The notes: generated by a model from the letters alone, not told the origin. A stretch of 19,192 nt of DNA from Microbacterium sp. (GCA_003476465.1 DMUE01000058.1:1-19192); one strand, 5' to 3'; counted from the first letter of the stretch, positions 1 through 8,508 are shown. Numbers and translations are program-made.

Positions 1-146
1 ACACCGTTAGTCGGACAGACCCCCTCCTCCGGTAGGTAGGCGCGCTCGTGCGCCGCTCAGAGACACGATCGGCGAGCGGGCTTTCGTCACGACGACGTGA
101 GACCTCGCAGGTCCTACTGGCGGACGTACGTTATTGACGGCGGGAT

Positions 147-1613
147 TTATCCGCGGCGGGATGGCCTGTTCGCGACGTAGTTGCTCCAGTCTCGGGCGGC
201 GAGCTGGGCCCATTGGGTCGCGTTGTTGCGGGTGATGCCGAGTAGGTCGGCGAGGACGGGCGCGGGGATCTGGCCGGCGAGCGCGTAGAGCGCGGCGCTG
301 CGGGACGCGCGAGGGTGGATGCCGTGGTGGACGAGGATCTTGCGGACGGTCTCGGTGGCGATGGGTCGTCCCGGTAGCCGTCCGGGGAACAGCCACGGGG
401 TCTCGCCGAGCCGGTAGGAGGCCGAGCCGTGCCCGTTCATGTGGTCGAGGACCACGGCGGCGACCCCGGGCGGCAGCTCGACGGGGACGGTGTCGAAGGT
501 GACCGTGACGCGTCCCTCGGCATGGTGGATCTGGTGGCGGGTCATCTGGGTGATCTTGTTCAGCGGCTGGGCGAACAGCAGCAGGAACAGCCCGGCGACC
601 CTGCTCTGGCTGGCGATCGTGGTCTCGTGCAGGAGCAGCTCGACGCTTGCCCAGCGGGCGCGGTCGGTCATGGTGACCTCGGGGAGCTGCTGGCGGCGCC
701 GGGGGAGGGTGAGCGCGGTGTTGGTCCTGCTGGTGCCGAGCCAGAGCAGGAACGCCCGGGCGGAGTAGCGGGCGCCGGGGTGGGCGAGGAGGTAGTCCTC
801 GAGATCGGCCTGGGTGAGCGCGTCGATGGTGGTGGTGTCGCGGGCGTGGGTCCAGTCCAGGAGCCGTACGGCGGCGTTGATGTGGGCGCGTCCCATGTTG
901 ACCACCGCCGAGGTCAGCGTCCCGGCGCGGTCGTGGGCCCGCAGCTGGCGCAGGACGTGCCAGCGGGCGAACCGGTTCAGCACATCGGCGTGAGGCGCGG
1001 GTTGGGCGGCGAGGATCGCGGCGAGCCAGGGGTCGATGCGTTCGATAGCTGGCGCGTAGGGGGTGAGGATGCCGGCCGACACGAGCAGGTCGCGGAGGTA
1101 GCCGTGGCGGCGGTCGATGGGCAGCCGTTCGCGGAAGGTGTCGTGGCTGATCGGCAGGCGTCCAGACGCGAGTCCGGACAGCACGTCTTGGGCGACCTGG
1201 CCTGGTCGGGTCAGCCACCAGTAGGTGGTCTGCGGTCGCCGTCCGGTGCTCAGCGCCTGGTGCAGCGGGATCAGCCGGGGGTGCAGGCGTCCGGTGGCGG
1301 GGTCGGTGAGCAGGCTGGTGACCAGCTCGGTGAGGTAGCAGCGTGCGCAGCGGGTGTAGCCGTAGGGGTGGTCCTCGCTGCCGCAGCCGGTGCAGGCGAA
1401 CACCGACACCGCGCCTGCGCAGGTCGCGCACACGTCCGCGCCGTCAGCGATGTCGGTGGTGTCGGGTGTCCGGTAGGCCAGCGGCCGCACGGTGCCGCAG
1501 CCGGGACACGGGCGGGGGTGGTGGTGGCGGCGCAGCCGGCAGCCGCGACACAGCCGGCCGTGGGGGAGGACCACCTTCGCCCGGGTGGTGCCACAGTCGC
1601 CGCAGCCGCTCAC
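147..1613 (-). CDS. Zinc-ribbon protein with degenerate tyrosine-recombinase-like C-terminal domain
   Basis: A 488-residue protein with a GTG start whose first bases overlap the stop of the upstream XRE gene (GTGA, 4 bp), so translation is probably coupled. The N-terminal 92 residues hold six CxxC pairs (C4/C7, C22/C25, C36/C39, C62/C65, C74/C77, C89/C92), enough for about three zinc ribbons, so DNA or protein binding is likely. The C-terminal half has the rhythm of a phage-integrase catalytic domain: a helix at LLLFAQPLNKITQMTR where a recombinase would have its box I arginine, and a final stretch RSAALYALAGQIPAPVLADL followed by LGITRNNATQ that resembles box II. The usual HxxR and tyrosine nucleophile are not recognisable, so it is probably a catalytically inactive partner of the integrase in this operon. 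Its role is not known to me; an accessory or targeting factor for recombination is inference. Existence as a gene is well supported by the operon and cysteine pattern. Confidence 0.82.
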   Translation of the reverse strand: MSGCGDCGTTRAKVVLPHGRLCRGCRLRRHHHPRPCPGCGTVRPLAYRTPDTTDIADGADVCATCAGAVSVFACTGCGSEDHPYGYTRCARCYLTELVTSLLTDPATGRLHPRLIPLHQALSTGRRPQTTYWWLTRPGQVAQDVLSGLASGRLPISHDTFRERLPIDRRHGYLRDLLVSAGILTPYAPAIERIDPWLAAILAAQPAPHADVLNRFARWHVLRQLRAHDRAGTLTSAVVNMGRAHINAAVRLLDWTHARDTTTIDALTQADLEDYLLAHPGARYSARAFLLWLGTSRTNTALTLPRRRQQLPEVTMTDRARWASVELLLHETTIASQSRVAGLFLLLFAQPLNKITQMTRHQIHHAEGRVTVTFDTVPVELPPGVAAVVLDHMNGHGSASYRLGETPWLFPGRLPGRPIATETVRKILVHHGIHPRASRSAALYALAGQIPAPVLADLLGITRNNATQWAQLAARDWSNYVANRPSRRG

Positions 1614-1954
1614 TGGTGGGGACGGCGGACCGTGGCGCGGACCGGGCGGATCGATCCCAGCTTCGGCCCCCGCTCCGTGGCGGAGCTCGGGTTGTCGCTG
1701 CCGGTCTTGGCCAGGCCGGTGTCGACCACCGGCGTCAACAGGTCACCGGGCCCGCAGCCCAGGGCGTCACACAGCGCGGCGAGGATCTCGATGTTGACCC
1801 GCTGCGGGGTCTTGGTGACCAGTCGGTAGACGTGCTCGCGGGAGACGTGGACCCCGCGTTCGGCTAGCAGCGGCACCAGCTCGCTGGTCTGGAACAGGCC
1901 ACGGTCGGCCATCACCTGCCGCAGGTTCCACTGCATGCTCACGTGCCTACTCAT
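1610..1954 (-). CDS. Small XRE/Cro-type helix-turn-helix protein
   Basis: A 114-residue DNA-binding protein, the middle gene of the recombinase operon. The ATG at 1954 lies inside the last codons of the integrase gene (8 bp overlap) and has GAGGAG 7 bases upstream on the minus strand, which decides this start; the open frame continues upstream but only as a shadow of the integrase gene. A second ATG is at 1936. Residues about 8-75 look like a Cro/C1-type helix-turn-helix: VPLLAERGVHVSREHVYRLV is followed by INIEILAALCDALG-like helices (here VNIEILAALCDALGCGPGDL), the usual ending of such domains. The roughly 35-residue tail is polar and rich in R, P and S. It probably controls the recombinase operon or acts as an architectural factor; which one cannot be told from sequence. 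Its stop overlaps the start of the next gene by 4 bp. Confidence 0.85.
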   Translation of the reverse strand: MSRHVSMQWNLRQVMADRGLFQTSELVPLLAERGVHVSREHVYRLVTKTPQRVNIEILAALCDALGCGPGDLLTPVVDTGLAKTGSDNPSSATERGPKLGSIRPVRATVRRPHQ

Positions 1955-3110
1955 CGTCGTACTCCTCACTGCCGCTGCTGCCGTTCCTGTCGTTCCTGTC
2001 GCTGTCGTTGTTGGGGTTGTCGGGGTAGAGGCGGGCCATGGCCTGGCGCAGGGTCTGGGCCTTGAAGTCGTTGGAGACCGAGGTGTAGATCGCGGTCGTC
2101 GAGGCGTAGCTGTGGCCGACCTGCTCGGTGACGAACCGTTCGGGGTAGCCGAACTCGACCAGGTGGGTGACATAGGAGTGCCGCAGGCAGTGCAGCGTCA
2201 ACGCGGGGTCCAGCTCGAGGGCGTCGCGGGCCTGGGCGAACCGCTCGTCGATCTGGCGCACCGAGACCCTGGTGAGCCGCTCGGTGAGCCACAGCGCGGG
2301 ATGGTCCGCGGCGTCGAACAGCGGGCGGACGTCATCGACCCACTGGCGCAGCGAGTCGATGACCCAGTCGAACTCGGGGACCGTCAGCACGGTGCGGCGC
2401 CGGGGCAGGCTCCCGGCCACGCCCTTGCCGAACCGGACGTGCACGGCCCCGTAGGTGCCCCAGTCGGGCTCGTGCGGGTTGGGCCGGAGGTCGGCGACGT
2501 CGAGGCGGGCGAGCTCGTTGCGGCGCAGCCCGTAGGCGTAGGCGACCTTGACCATCAGCGCGTCCCGCAGCGCCGCCGCGGATCCCTTGCGGCCGGTCAC
2601 GGTGATCCGGTCGACCCGGTCGTCGAGGTGGTCGAAGAGACGCTGTAGCTCCTCATAGGTCAACGGCCGCCGCTGGGGCCGGCCCTCGTACTCGTTGAGG
2701 TGCGCGACGGTGTTCCACTCATGACACACCTGGGCGGGGACCTGGTCGAACCGGTCGCGGCACTGCCGGGCCCACTCGTAGCGGGCGTCGGTGAGGTAGT
2801 CGCAGAACATCCGCAGCGCCAGGTGGTAGCCGCGGATCGTGGACAGCGCCAGCCGGTCCGGGCCCGAGGTGAGGGAGACGGTGAAGTCCTCCACGTCACC
2901 GGGCATCCACGCCCACGGGTAGGACTCCGCGAACTCGGTGAACCGGCGCACCAGCCGGTCCCGGGTGCGGACCGTGGCATCGCCGAGCATCCGGGAGCGT
3001 TGCTGTCGTTCCCAGCCGGTCAGCATCGCTTCGAAGACCGCGCGCTCCTCGTCCAGATGCGCCACGCCGTCGACGAGCACCAGCCCCGCTGCTCCCGGGA
3101 CGTCCCGCAA
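1947..3110 (-). CDS. Tyrosine recombinase / phage-type integrase
   Basis: A 387-residue site-specific recombinase of the XerC/XerD-like phage integrase family. Residues about 22-140 form a SAM-like core-binding domain and about 148-365 the catalytic domain. All catalytic residues are visible: R196 (in GLRRNEL), K229 (RFGKG), H307 and R310 (HCLRH), H333 (VGHSYAS) and the nucleophile Y342 (AIYTSVS). The enzyme is therefore expected to be active. The extreme C-terminus (DNPNNDSDRNDRNGSSGS) is low-complexity and is encoded by short tandem repeats of a GTTCCTGTC-type unit near 1983-2002. The start is uncertain: TTG at 3110 is the longest plausible, but it has only a weak ribosome-binding site, and GTG codons a few residues in or the Met at residue 29 are alternatives. 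It is the first gene of a three-gene minus-strand operon with the XRE and zinc-ribbon genes. Confidence 0.93.
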   Translation of the reverse strand: MRDVPGAAGLVLVDGVAHLDEERAVFEAMLTGWERQQRSRMLGDATVRTRDRLVRRFTEFAESYPWAWMPGDVEDFTVSLTSGPDRLALSTIRGYHLALRMFCDYLTDARYEWARQCRDRFDQVPAQVCHEWNTVAHLNEYEGRPQRRPLTYEELQRLFDHLDDRVDRITVTGRKGSAAALRDALMVKVAYAYGLRRNELARLDVADLRPNPHEPDWGTYGAVHVRFGKGVAGSLPRRRTVLTVPEFDWVIDSLRQWVDDVRPLFDAADHPALWLTERLTRVSVRQIDERFAQARDALELDPALTLHCLRHSYVTHLVEFGYPERFVTEQVGHSYASTTAIYTSVSNDFKAQTLRQAMARLYPDNPNNDSDRNDRNGSSGSEEYDDE

Positions 3111-3539
3111 CCCGCACCACCAGTCGTGATCGTTAGCGCATCAATGTTGCGGGAAAGGTAACACGGCGCGGGCCCATGCCGTGCCACCAGCGGCGATGCG
3201 AAATCGACCTGGCCGAACAAATCCCGTCCGTCCCCGCGTCAGCCCGCTGGATGTGACTTCCTGCGCGATAAAGCCCGCCCGGTCATCGCATGCACCAGGT
3301 GTGTGGCGTTGGGTTAGCGCGTCTGGGGAGGTGGGCCTCGCTTCGGCGGAGCGGCGGTCGTCCAAGCGGCAGAGTCCCAATAGTCTCGCCTGTCCTTCGA
3401 CGATGTTCTGCAGGTCGCGTATGTGCATTGCGTGCCGACTGGTCGATGCAGTGGCGCAGCCGGAAAGTAGATGCAGGACCGCTCGTGCTGAGAGGATCGG
3501 TGGACCCTGCGTTTGCGTCACCCAATTGCACGGGAGGAA
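3111..3539. other. 429-bp gap with no convincing gene
   Basis: This divergent region separates the minus-strand recombinase operon from the plus-strand IclR gene. Open frames exist on both strands (for example 3141-3521 minus and 3181-3543 plus), but they overlap each other, have no good ribosome-binding site, and encode R/P/S-rich translations typical of non-coding GC-rich DNA. No tRNA, clear terminal inverted repeat or attachment-site duplication could be seen. It must hold the promoters for both flanking units; none matches a consensus well enough to call. A decayed gene or the edge of an insertion is possible. Confidence 0.5.
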
Positions 3540-4346
3540 ATGACCTTGGCCTCGACGCCGAACGGTAAGCCCGCCAGTGGGGAGGAGCGGGTTGCGGGCA
3601 CGCAGACCATTGGTCGAGCCCTCGCCATCCTGGGTCTGCTCCGCGAAGCGAAGGGAGGGCTGGCTCTGACAGAAGTGTCACGTTCTCTGTCGCTGCACCT
3701 GAGCACCACCCACCGGATCCTTCGGGCACTCGTGAACGCTGGGTATGTCACCCAGAATGCTGAGGAGAGGTACCGCTTGGGCCGAGAAGCGTACTTGCTC
3801 GGGCAAGCGGCGCAACGCGAGCTCGGCTTCGACAATGTCATGCCGCTGCTCGAGGACGTGGCGCATCGAACGGGGGAGTCTGCGAACCTGGTGGTGCGAG
3901 ACGGTAACGAAGCGGTGGTCGTTCTCCGCGTCGAGTCCACACAACCGTTGCGCTTCACTCAGCCGACCGGCACACGCATCCCACTGCACTGCACCAGCAC
4001 CGGCAAGGCGCTGTTGGCCTTCGGCCCCGATCCGGCCAAAGAGGTGGAGGCGCTGGGTGAGCTCGAGCGATTCACCCCTGACACGATCACGTCGCGAAGG
4101 GACTTGTTGTCCGATCTGGAAGCCGCTCGGCGGAGGGGGTACAGCACGAATCTCGGCGAGCGCATTACGGGAGTGTGCGGGGTGGCTGCGCCGGTTCTTG
4201 GTCACGGCGGCGAGCTGATTGCCGCCGTGGCGATCCAGGGACCGGACATACGTATGCCGGCTGACGGGCTCGAGGAGCTCGGACGGCTCGTGGTCGACAT
4301 CGCGAACCAGGTCACCCACCTGATCCCTGGGGGCTACCGCCTCTAG
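3540..4346 (+). CDS. IclR-family transcriptional regulator (first copy)
   Basis: A 268-residue regulator. Residues about 22-84 form the N-terminal winged helix-turn-helix (QTIGRALAILGLL, then LSLHLSTTHRILRALVNAGY and the wing up to YRLG). Residues about 85-265 form the IclR effector-binding domain, with the typical stretches TGESANLVVRDGNEAVVVLR, PLHCTSTGKALLAF and GVCGVAAPVLGHGGELIAAV. The start is ambiguous: ATG 3540 lies only 2 bases after GGGAGG (3532-3537), while the in-frame TTG 3546 sits 8 bases after it, the better spacing; TTG 3513 is a longer option. It lies directly upstream of pntA on the same strand with a 271-bp gap, and it is clearly related to the second IclR gene at 7694. It probably regulates pntAB, the HOT-MFS unit, or both. 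The effector is unknown; IclR proteins generally bind small carboxylates or aromatics. Confidence 0.93.
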   Translation: MTLASTPNGKPASGEERVAGTQTIGRALAILGLLREAKGGLALTEVSRSLSLHLSTTHRILRALVNAGYVTQNAEERYRLGREAYLLGQAAQRELGFDNVMPLLEDVAHRTGESANLVVRDGNEAVVVLRVESTQPLRFTQPTGTRIPLHCTSTGKALLAFGPDPAKEVEALGELERFTPDTITSRRDLLSDLEAARRRGYSTNLGERITGVCGVAAPVLGHGGELIAAVAIQGPDIRMPADGLEELGRLVVDIANQVTHLIPGGYRL

Positions 4347-4350
4347 TACC

Positions 4351-4363
4351 TCCCCACGGGGGA
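4351..4363 (+). terminator. Possible weak terminator hairpin after first IclR gene
   Basis: The inverted repeat TCCCC-ACG-GGGGA begins four bases after the IclR stop codon. The stem is only 5 bp of G-C-rich sequence and no T-run follows closely, so it may be just a small structure. The call is weak. Confidence 0.25.
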
Positions 4364-4421
4364 CTGGCTTCTCTCGGCCTGCGCGGGCGCAACAGGCTCG
4401 AGCCGCCCAGCCCACCTGCCC

Positions 4422-4449
4422 TTGACACCATGTGGAAGGATCGTGTGAT
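4422..4449 (+). promoter_or_regulatory. Candidate pntAB promoter
   Basis: A perfect TTGACA -35 box (4422-4427) is followed after 16 bases by TGTGAT (4444-4449), which matches four of six -10 consensus positions. The predicted start of transcription is near 4456, giving a leader of about 160 nt before the pntA ATG. The leader contains GTCACCG and CGGTGAC segments that could pair, but no known riboswitch was recognised. The promoter separates pntAB from the IclR gene upstream. Confidence 0.5.
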
Positions 4450-4461
4450 TACTGCCACATG
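4429..4461. promoter_or_regulatory. Inverted repeat CATGTGG-N19-CCACATG overlapping the pntAB promoter
   Basis: Perfect 7-bp arms CATGTGG (4429-4435) and CCACATG (4455-4461) flank 19 bases that include the -10 box. A dyad placed across the spacer and -10 region is where a repressor operator would be expected. The CCACAT core recurs beside the promoter of the HOT gene at 8582-8612, so this is a candidate site for one of the two IclR regulators. The assignment is inference. Confidence 0.45.
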
Positions 4462-4617
4462 TTGAAGTCATGGCGGGGGTGGCGCAGGTAGCGTCCCCGA
4501 CTAGGCGATCACAACAGCGTCACCGAGGTGCCGCTACATCGCCTGGCAGGAGTCGGTCGGCGGTGCGGCCGGTGACTTCACCATCCGGCGATGCCGGACG
4601 TCTACGACGGAGGTCGA

Positions 4618-6162
4618 ATGGCGATTATCGGGATTCTCAAGGAGTCGAAGTCCGGCGAGACACGCGTTGCGGCCACTCCCGCGACGGTTACCCAGCTGTT
4701 GAAGCTGGGCTACGGCGTGGTGGTGGAGGCTGGTGCCGGTGCGCTGTCGTCGTTCCCCGACGACGCGTACGTCGAGGCGGGCGCCACCATCGCGAGCTCC
4801 GCGGAGGCACTCGCGGCGGCGGACGTCATGCTGAGTGTCAACGCCCCGGCCAAGGAACAACTTGACGCACTGAAGCCTGGTGCGACTGTGATCGGTACCT
4901 TGTCGCCGGCGTTGAGTCCAGAGCTCGTGGAGGACCTCACAGGCAGGCCCATCACCGCACTGGCGCTCGACGCGATGCCGCGGATCTCACGGGCGCAATC
5001 CATGGACGTGCTTAGCTCGATGGCCAACATCGCCGGTTACAGGGCCGTGATCGAGGCGGCCCACGAGTTCGGCCGGTTCTTCACCGGCCAGGTGACTGCT
5101 GCGGGGAAGGTGCCGCCCGCAATGGTGCTCGTAGCCGGTGCCGGAGTGGCCGGGTTGGCGGCGGTCGGCGCCGCAGGCAGCCTCGGTGCGATCGTCCGGG
5201 CCACGGACCCGCGCCCGGAGGTCGCCGATCAGGTCCGGTCCCTGGGGGGTGAGTATCTCTCGGTGGAGTCCCCCGAGGTGGAGGTCTCCACGACCGGCTA
5301 CGCCAAGGAGATGGGCAAGGACTACGCTGCCCGATCTGCCGAGCTCTACGCCGAGCAGTGCCGCGACGTCGACATCATCATCACTACCGCACTGATCCCG
5401 GGTCGCCCGGCGCCACGGCTGATCACCGCGGAGATGATCGCGACGATGAAGCCGGGCAGTGTGATCGTGGACATGGCCGCGGCGAATGGTGGCAACGTGG
5501 AAGGCGTCGTTCCGGGGGAGCGGGTCACCACGGCGAACGGCGTCACGCTCATCGGCTACATCGATCTCGCGGCTCGGCTGCCCGCCCAGGCCAGTCAGCT
5601 CTACGGCACCAACCTGGTGAACCTGGTGAAGCTGATGACCCCGCAGAGCGACGGGCAGCTCGTCCTGGACTTCGATGATGTGGTGCAGCGATCCATCTGC
5701 GTCGTGCGTGACGGGGAGTCCACCTGGCCCCCGCCTCCGGTGCAGGTCAGTGCCGCGCCCGTCCCGCAGACGAAGGCTGAGCGGGAGCCAGCCGTGTCCC
5801 CGGTCAAGCAGCCGGTATCTGCCGGTCGGAGGTTCGCGGTCGTCGCGGGGGCTGCGGCGGCGCTCTTCGCGTTGGCGGCATTGTCACCACAGGCGCTGCT
5901 CGGTCACCTGACCGTATTCGCGCTGGCCATCGTGATCGGCTTCTACGTCATCGGTCACGTCCACCACGCCCTACACACGCCGCTGATGTCGGTGACCAAC
6001 GCCATCTCGGGAATCATCGTGGTCGGCGCCCTTCTCCAGATCGGGCAAGGCGACGCCGTCGTCACAGCCCTATCCACGGTGGCCATCCTGGTGGCCAGTA
6101 TCAACGTATTCGGTGGCTTCGCGGTGACCCGTCGGATGCTCGCCATGTTCTCTCGTAGCTGA
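4618..6162 (+). CDS. pntA: Proton-translocating NAD(P)+ transhydrogenase, alpha subunit (fused PntA)
   Basis: A 514-residue subunit of the membrane transhydrogenase that couples hydride transfer between NAD(H) and NADP(H) to proton movement. Residues 1-140 are the AlaDh/PNT N-terminal domain and about 141-370 the NAD(H)-binding domain, with the Rossmann loop GAGVAGL (174-180), ATDPRPEV after the second strand, the mobile-loop segment GYAKEM (227-232) and the conserved RAQSMD segment (125-130). A Pro/Ala-rich linker (about 371-403) leads to about four membrane helices (404-505). This is the E. coli-type arrangement (PntA 510 aa). Mycobacteria instead encode the same parts as separate PntAa and PntAb. 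The ATG at 4618 is chosen because GGAGG lies 4 bases upstream (4609-4613); an upstream in-frame ATG at 4591 lacks this. pntB follows after 26 bp. Confidence 0.96.
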   Translation: MAIIGILKESKSGETRVAATPATVTQLLKLGYGVVVEAGAGALSSFPDDAYVEAGATIASSAEALAAADVMLSVNAPAKEQLDALKPGATVIGTLSPALSPELVEDLTGRPITALALDAMPRISRAQSMDVLSSMANIAGYRAVIEAAHEFGRFFTGQVTAAGKVPPAMVLVAGAGVAGLAAVGAAGSLGAIVRATDPRPEVADQVRSLGGEYLSVESPEVEVSTTGYAKEMGKDYAARSAELYAEQCRDVDIIITTALIPGRPAPRLITAEMIATMKPGSVIVDMAAANGGNVEGVVPGERVTTANGVTLIGYIDLAARLPAQASQLYGTNLVNLVKLMTPQSDGQLVLDFDDVVQRSICVVRDGESTWPPPPVQVSAAPVPQTKAEREPAVSPVKQPVSAGRRFAVVAGAAAALFALAALSPQALLGHLTVFALAIVIGFYVIGHVHHALHTPLMSVTNAISGIIVVGALLQIGQGDAVVTALSTVAILVASINVFGGFAVTRRMLAMFSRS

Positions 6163-6188
6163 CCCGGCCTTCGAAAGCGAGCTGAGGC

Positions 6189-7610
6189 ATGACCGTCGAA
6201 CTCTCCGCCCAGGCGGCATACATCGTCGCGGCGCTCCTGTTCATCCTGGCGCTGGCCGGGCTGTCCAAGCACGAGACCGCCGGGGCCGGAAACAGCTTCG
6301 GCATCGCCGGCATGGTGATCGCGCTGGCTGCGACCGTCGCCCTGGCGATCGACCGCGACATCGAGGGCTGGGGCCTGGCCCTGCTGGTCGGGGGGACCGC
6401 GGTCGGAGCCGCGATCGGTCTGTGGCGGGCCCGCGTGGTCCAGATGACCGGGATGCCCGAGCTCATCGCGCTGCTGCACTCGTTCGTGGGTCTGGCCGCC
6501 GTACTGGTGGGCTGGAATGGCTACCTGCACGTCGAGCGCCACCTCGACGGCCCCGAGGCGAGAGCCCTGAAGGCTGAGGGGCTGCTCAGCATCCACTCCG
6601 CAGAGGTGTTCATCGGCGTCTTCATCGGCGCGGTCACCCTCACGGGCTCCATCGTCGCCTTCCTCAAGCTGTCGGCACGCATCAAGTCGAGCCCGCTTAT
6701 GCTGCCCGGCAAGAACGCACTCAACCTCGGTGCTCTGACCGTGTTCTTCGTGCTGACGGCGTGGTTCGTGGTCGATCCACAGCTCTGGCTGCTCGTCGCC
6801 GTGACGCTCGTCGCGTTGACCCTCGGTTGGCACCTGGTCGCCTCCATCGGCGGTGGCGACATGCCGGTGGTGGTTTCGATGCTCAACAGCTACTCCGGCT
6901 GGGCAGCGGCGGCGTCGGGCTTCCTGCTGGAGAACAACCTACTCATTATCACCGGCGCCCTGGTCGGATCGTCGGGTGCCTACCTGTCGTACATCATGTG
7001 CAGGGCTATGAACCGGTCCTTCCTGTCGGTGATCGCCGGTGGTTTCGGGCTCGAGAGCGCGGCCACCGGGTCCGACGTCGAATTGGGCCAGCACCGTGAG
7101 ATCGATGCCGAAAGGGTGGCTGAACTCCTTGCCGACGCCGACTCGGTCGTGATCACGCCCGGTTACGGCATGGCCGTGGCCCGGGCGCAGTACGGCGTGG
7201 CCGAACTGACCAGCAAGCTGCGTGAGCGCGGAGCAACGGTCCGGTTCGGCATCCATCCGGTGGCCGGTCGGCTGCCGGGCCATATGAACGTGCTTCTCGC
7301 CGAGGCGAAGGTTCCGTACGACATCGTCCTGGAGCTGGACGAAATCAACGATGACTTCGACAACACCTCGGTGGTGCTGGTCATCGGAGCGAACGACACC
7401 GTCAACCCGGCTGCCGCGGAAGACGCTGGGTCGCCGATCTCCGGCATGCCGGTGCTCAACGTCTGGGAAGCCGACAATGTGGTGGTGTTCAAGCGGTCCA
7501 TGGCATCTGGTTACGCAGGGGTACCAAACCCGTTGTTCTACCGCGACAACACCGCCATGCTCTTCGGCGACGCGAAGGAGAGGGTCGACGACATCCTCCG
7601 GGCGCTCTGA
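6189..7610 (+). CDS. pntB: NAD(P)+ transhydrogenase, beta subunit (PntB)
   Basis: A 473-residue membrane subunit with the NADP(H)-binding domain, partner of PntA. Residues about 8-285 contain the membrane helices, including the conserved [14 protein letters not shown] stretch whose His97 corresponds to the proton-channel histidine of E. coli PntB, and [17 protein letters not shown] (221-237). Residues about 295-473 are domain [14 protein letters not shown] (321-331), [20 protein letters not shown] (354-373), [10 protein letters not shown] (398-407) and [11 protein letters not shown] (435-445), all near-identical to the E. coli protein as I recall it. Length matches the family. It is cotranscribed with pntA (26-bp gap). 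The pair normally makes NADPH at the expense of the proton gradient. Confidence 0.97.
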   Translation: MTVELSAQAAYIVAALLFILALAGLSKHETAGAGNSFGIAGMVIALAATVALAIDRDIEGWGLALLVGGTAVGAAIGLWRARVVQMTGMPELIALLHSFVGLAAVLVGWNGYLHVERHLDGPEARALKAEGLLSIHSAEVFIGVFIGAVTLTGSIVAFLKLSARIKSSPLMLPGKNALNLGALTVFFVLTAWFVVDPQLWLLVAVTLVALTLGWHLVASIGGGDMPVVVSMLNSYSGWAAAASGFLLENNLLIITGALVGSSGAYLSYIMCRAMNRSFLSVIAGGFGLESAATGSDVELGQHREIDAERVAELLADADSVVITPGYGMAVARAQYGVAELTSKLRERGATVRFGIHPVAGRLPGHMNVLLAEAKVPYDIVLELDEINDDFDNTSVVLVIGANDTVNPAAAEDAGSPISGMPVLNVWEADNVVVFKRSMASGYAGVPNPLFYRDNTAMLFGDAKERVDDILRAL

Positions 7611-7693
7611 GGGCGACTGCGGTGTCGCTCCGGGGATAGGCTCGCCAGCGTCAGGAACCCAGACGACGGCGGTGAGGCGTGGAGGACGGCGCG

Positions 7694-8476
7694 GTGAAAC
7701 GGGCGGCTCCGCAGGGCACCCAGGCCATCAGTCGCGCGCTCGGCGTGCTGCGACTGCTCGCCGACAGCGACGGTGAGGTGAGCGCCGCCGCGGTGGCATC
7801 GTCGCTGGGCCTCAGCTCGGGTACGGCGAATCGCATCCTGCGCGCACTGGAGGCCGACGGCTTCGTGGTGCAGAACAAGAGACGGGACACGTACTATCTC
7901 GGCAGCACCGCGATTCTGGTTGGCCAGGCAGCCCAGCACGGTTTCGGGCTGGACCGTACCCTGCCGATCCTTGAGCGGGTGAACGCCGAGACGGGGGAGT
8001 CGGTGAACCTCGTCGTCCGGGAGGGCGGCGAGTCGGTGGTGATCATGCGGGTGCAGTCGACGCTGCCGCTCCGGTTCGAGCAGCGCCCGGGAGCCCGGTT
8101 CCCGTTGTACACGACCGCATCCGGCAAGGCGATCCTGGCTTTCTCGCCGGACGCTGAGGTCTACGTCAGGTCTCTGCCTCGCAAGTTGGAGCAGCTCACG
8201 CCGCACACGTTGAGCACGCCCTCCCAGCTCTCCGCTCAGCTGAAGGAAGTCGGTCACCGCGGATACAGCATCGACGAGCAGGAGAACGTTCCGGGGGTGA
8301 GATGCGTGGGGGCGCCGATCTTGGACTCCTACGGACATGCACAGGCTGCTCTGGTGATCCAGGTGCCTACCGTGCGCATGCCCCCCCAGAGGGTGCAGGA
8401 TCTCGGCGCCTTGGTTGTCCAGGTGGCGATGGAGATCGCCCAGCTCGTTCCGATCGACCGGCGTCTGTCCCTGTAG
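7694..8476 (+). CDS. IclR-family transcriptional regulator (second copy)
   Basis: A 260-residue regulator that aligns along its whole length with the IclR protein at 3540. Residues about 8-70 form the winged helix-turn-helix (AISRALGVLRLL, then LGLSSGTANRILRALEADGF). Residues about 72-255 form the IclR effector domain (TGESVNLVVREGGESVVIMR, PLYTTASGKAILAF, GVRCVGAPILDSYGHAQAAL). Start GTG 7694 is preferred because GGAGG (7681-7685) lies 8 bases upstream; GTG 7679, five codons earlier, is possible. It sits 83 bp after pntB and about 154 bp before the HOT gene, which has its own promoter-like sequence, so it most likely controls that gene and the following transporter. The effector is unknown. 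Confidence 0.93.
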   Translation: MKRAAPQGTQAISRALGVLRLLADSDGEVSAAAVASSLGLSSGTANRILRALEADGFVVQNKRRDTYYLGSTAILVGQAAQHGFGLDRTLPILERVNAETGESVNLVVREGGESVVIMRVQSTLPLRFEQRPGARFPLYTTASGKAILAFSPDAEVYVRSLPRKLEQLTPHTLSTPSQLSAQLKEVGHRGYSIDEQENVPGVRCVGAPILDSYGHAQAALVIQVPTVRMPPQRVQDLGALVVQVAMEIAQLVPIDRRLSL

Positions 8477-8480
8477 CAGC

Positions 8481-8508
8481 GACTGGCCCCTGGCGCCGGC
8501 AGCCAGTC
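8481..8508 (+). terminator. Possible terminator hairpin after second IclR gene
   Basis: Arms GACTGGC (8481-8487) and GCCAGTC (8502-8508) pair perfectly around a 14-base GC-rich loop, starting a few bases after the IclR stop codon. No T-run follows, as is common in high-GC actinobacteria. It could separate the regulator from the HOT-MFS unit. Confidence 0.35.

Noticed and set aside
102..114. GACCT-CGC-AGGTC inverted repeat downstream of the recombinase operon
   Set aside because: A 5-bp stem without a T-run, too weak to call as a terminator.
7..1431. Long minus-strand open frame of 474 codons
   Set aside because: It is an R/P/H-rich shadow of the zinc-ribbon gene in another frame; the cysteine-pair protein at 147-1613 is the real gene.
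429..1829. Long plus-strand open frame of 466 codons
   Set aside because: It is antisense to the zinc-ribbon and XRE genes, with G/A/V-rich composition and no recognisable domain.
3141..3543. Two opposed open frames of about 120 codons in the divergent gap
   Set aside because: They overlap each other, lack good ribosome-binding sites and show no recognisable domain; they are not called as genes.
4523..4575. GTCACCG/CGGTGAC pairing in the pntA leader as a riboswitch
   Set aside because: Only short, imperfect pairing is visible and no known riboswitch core could be recognised.
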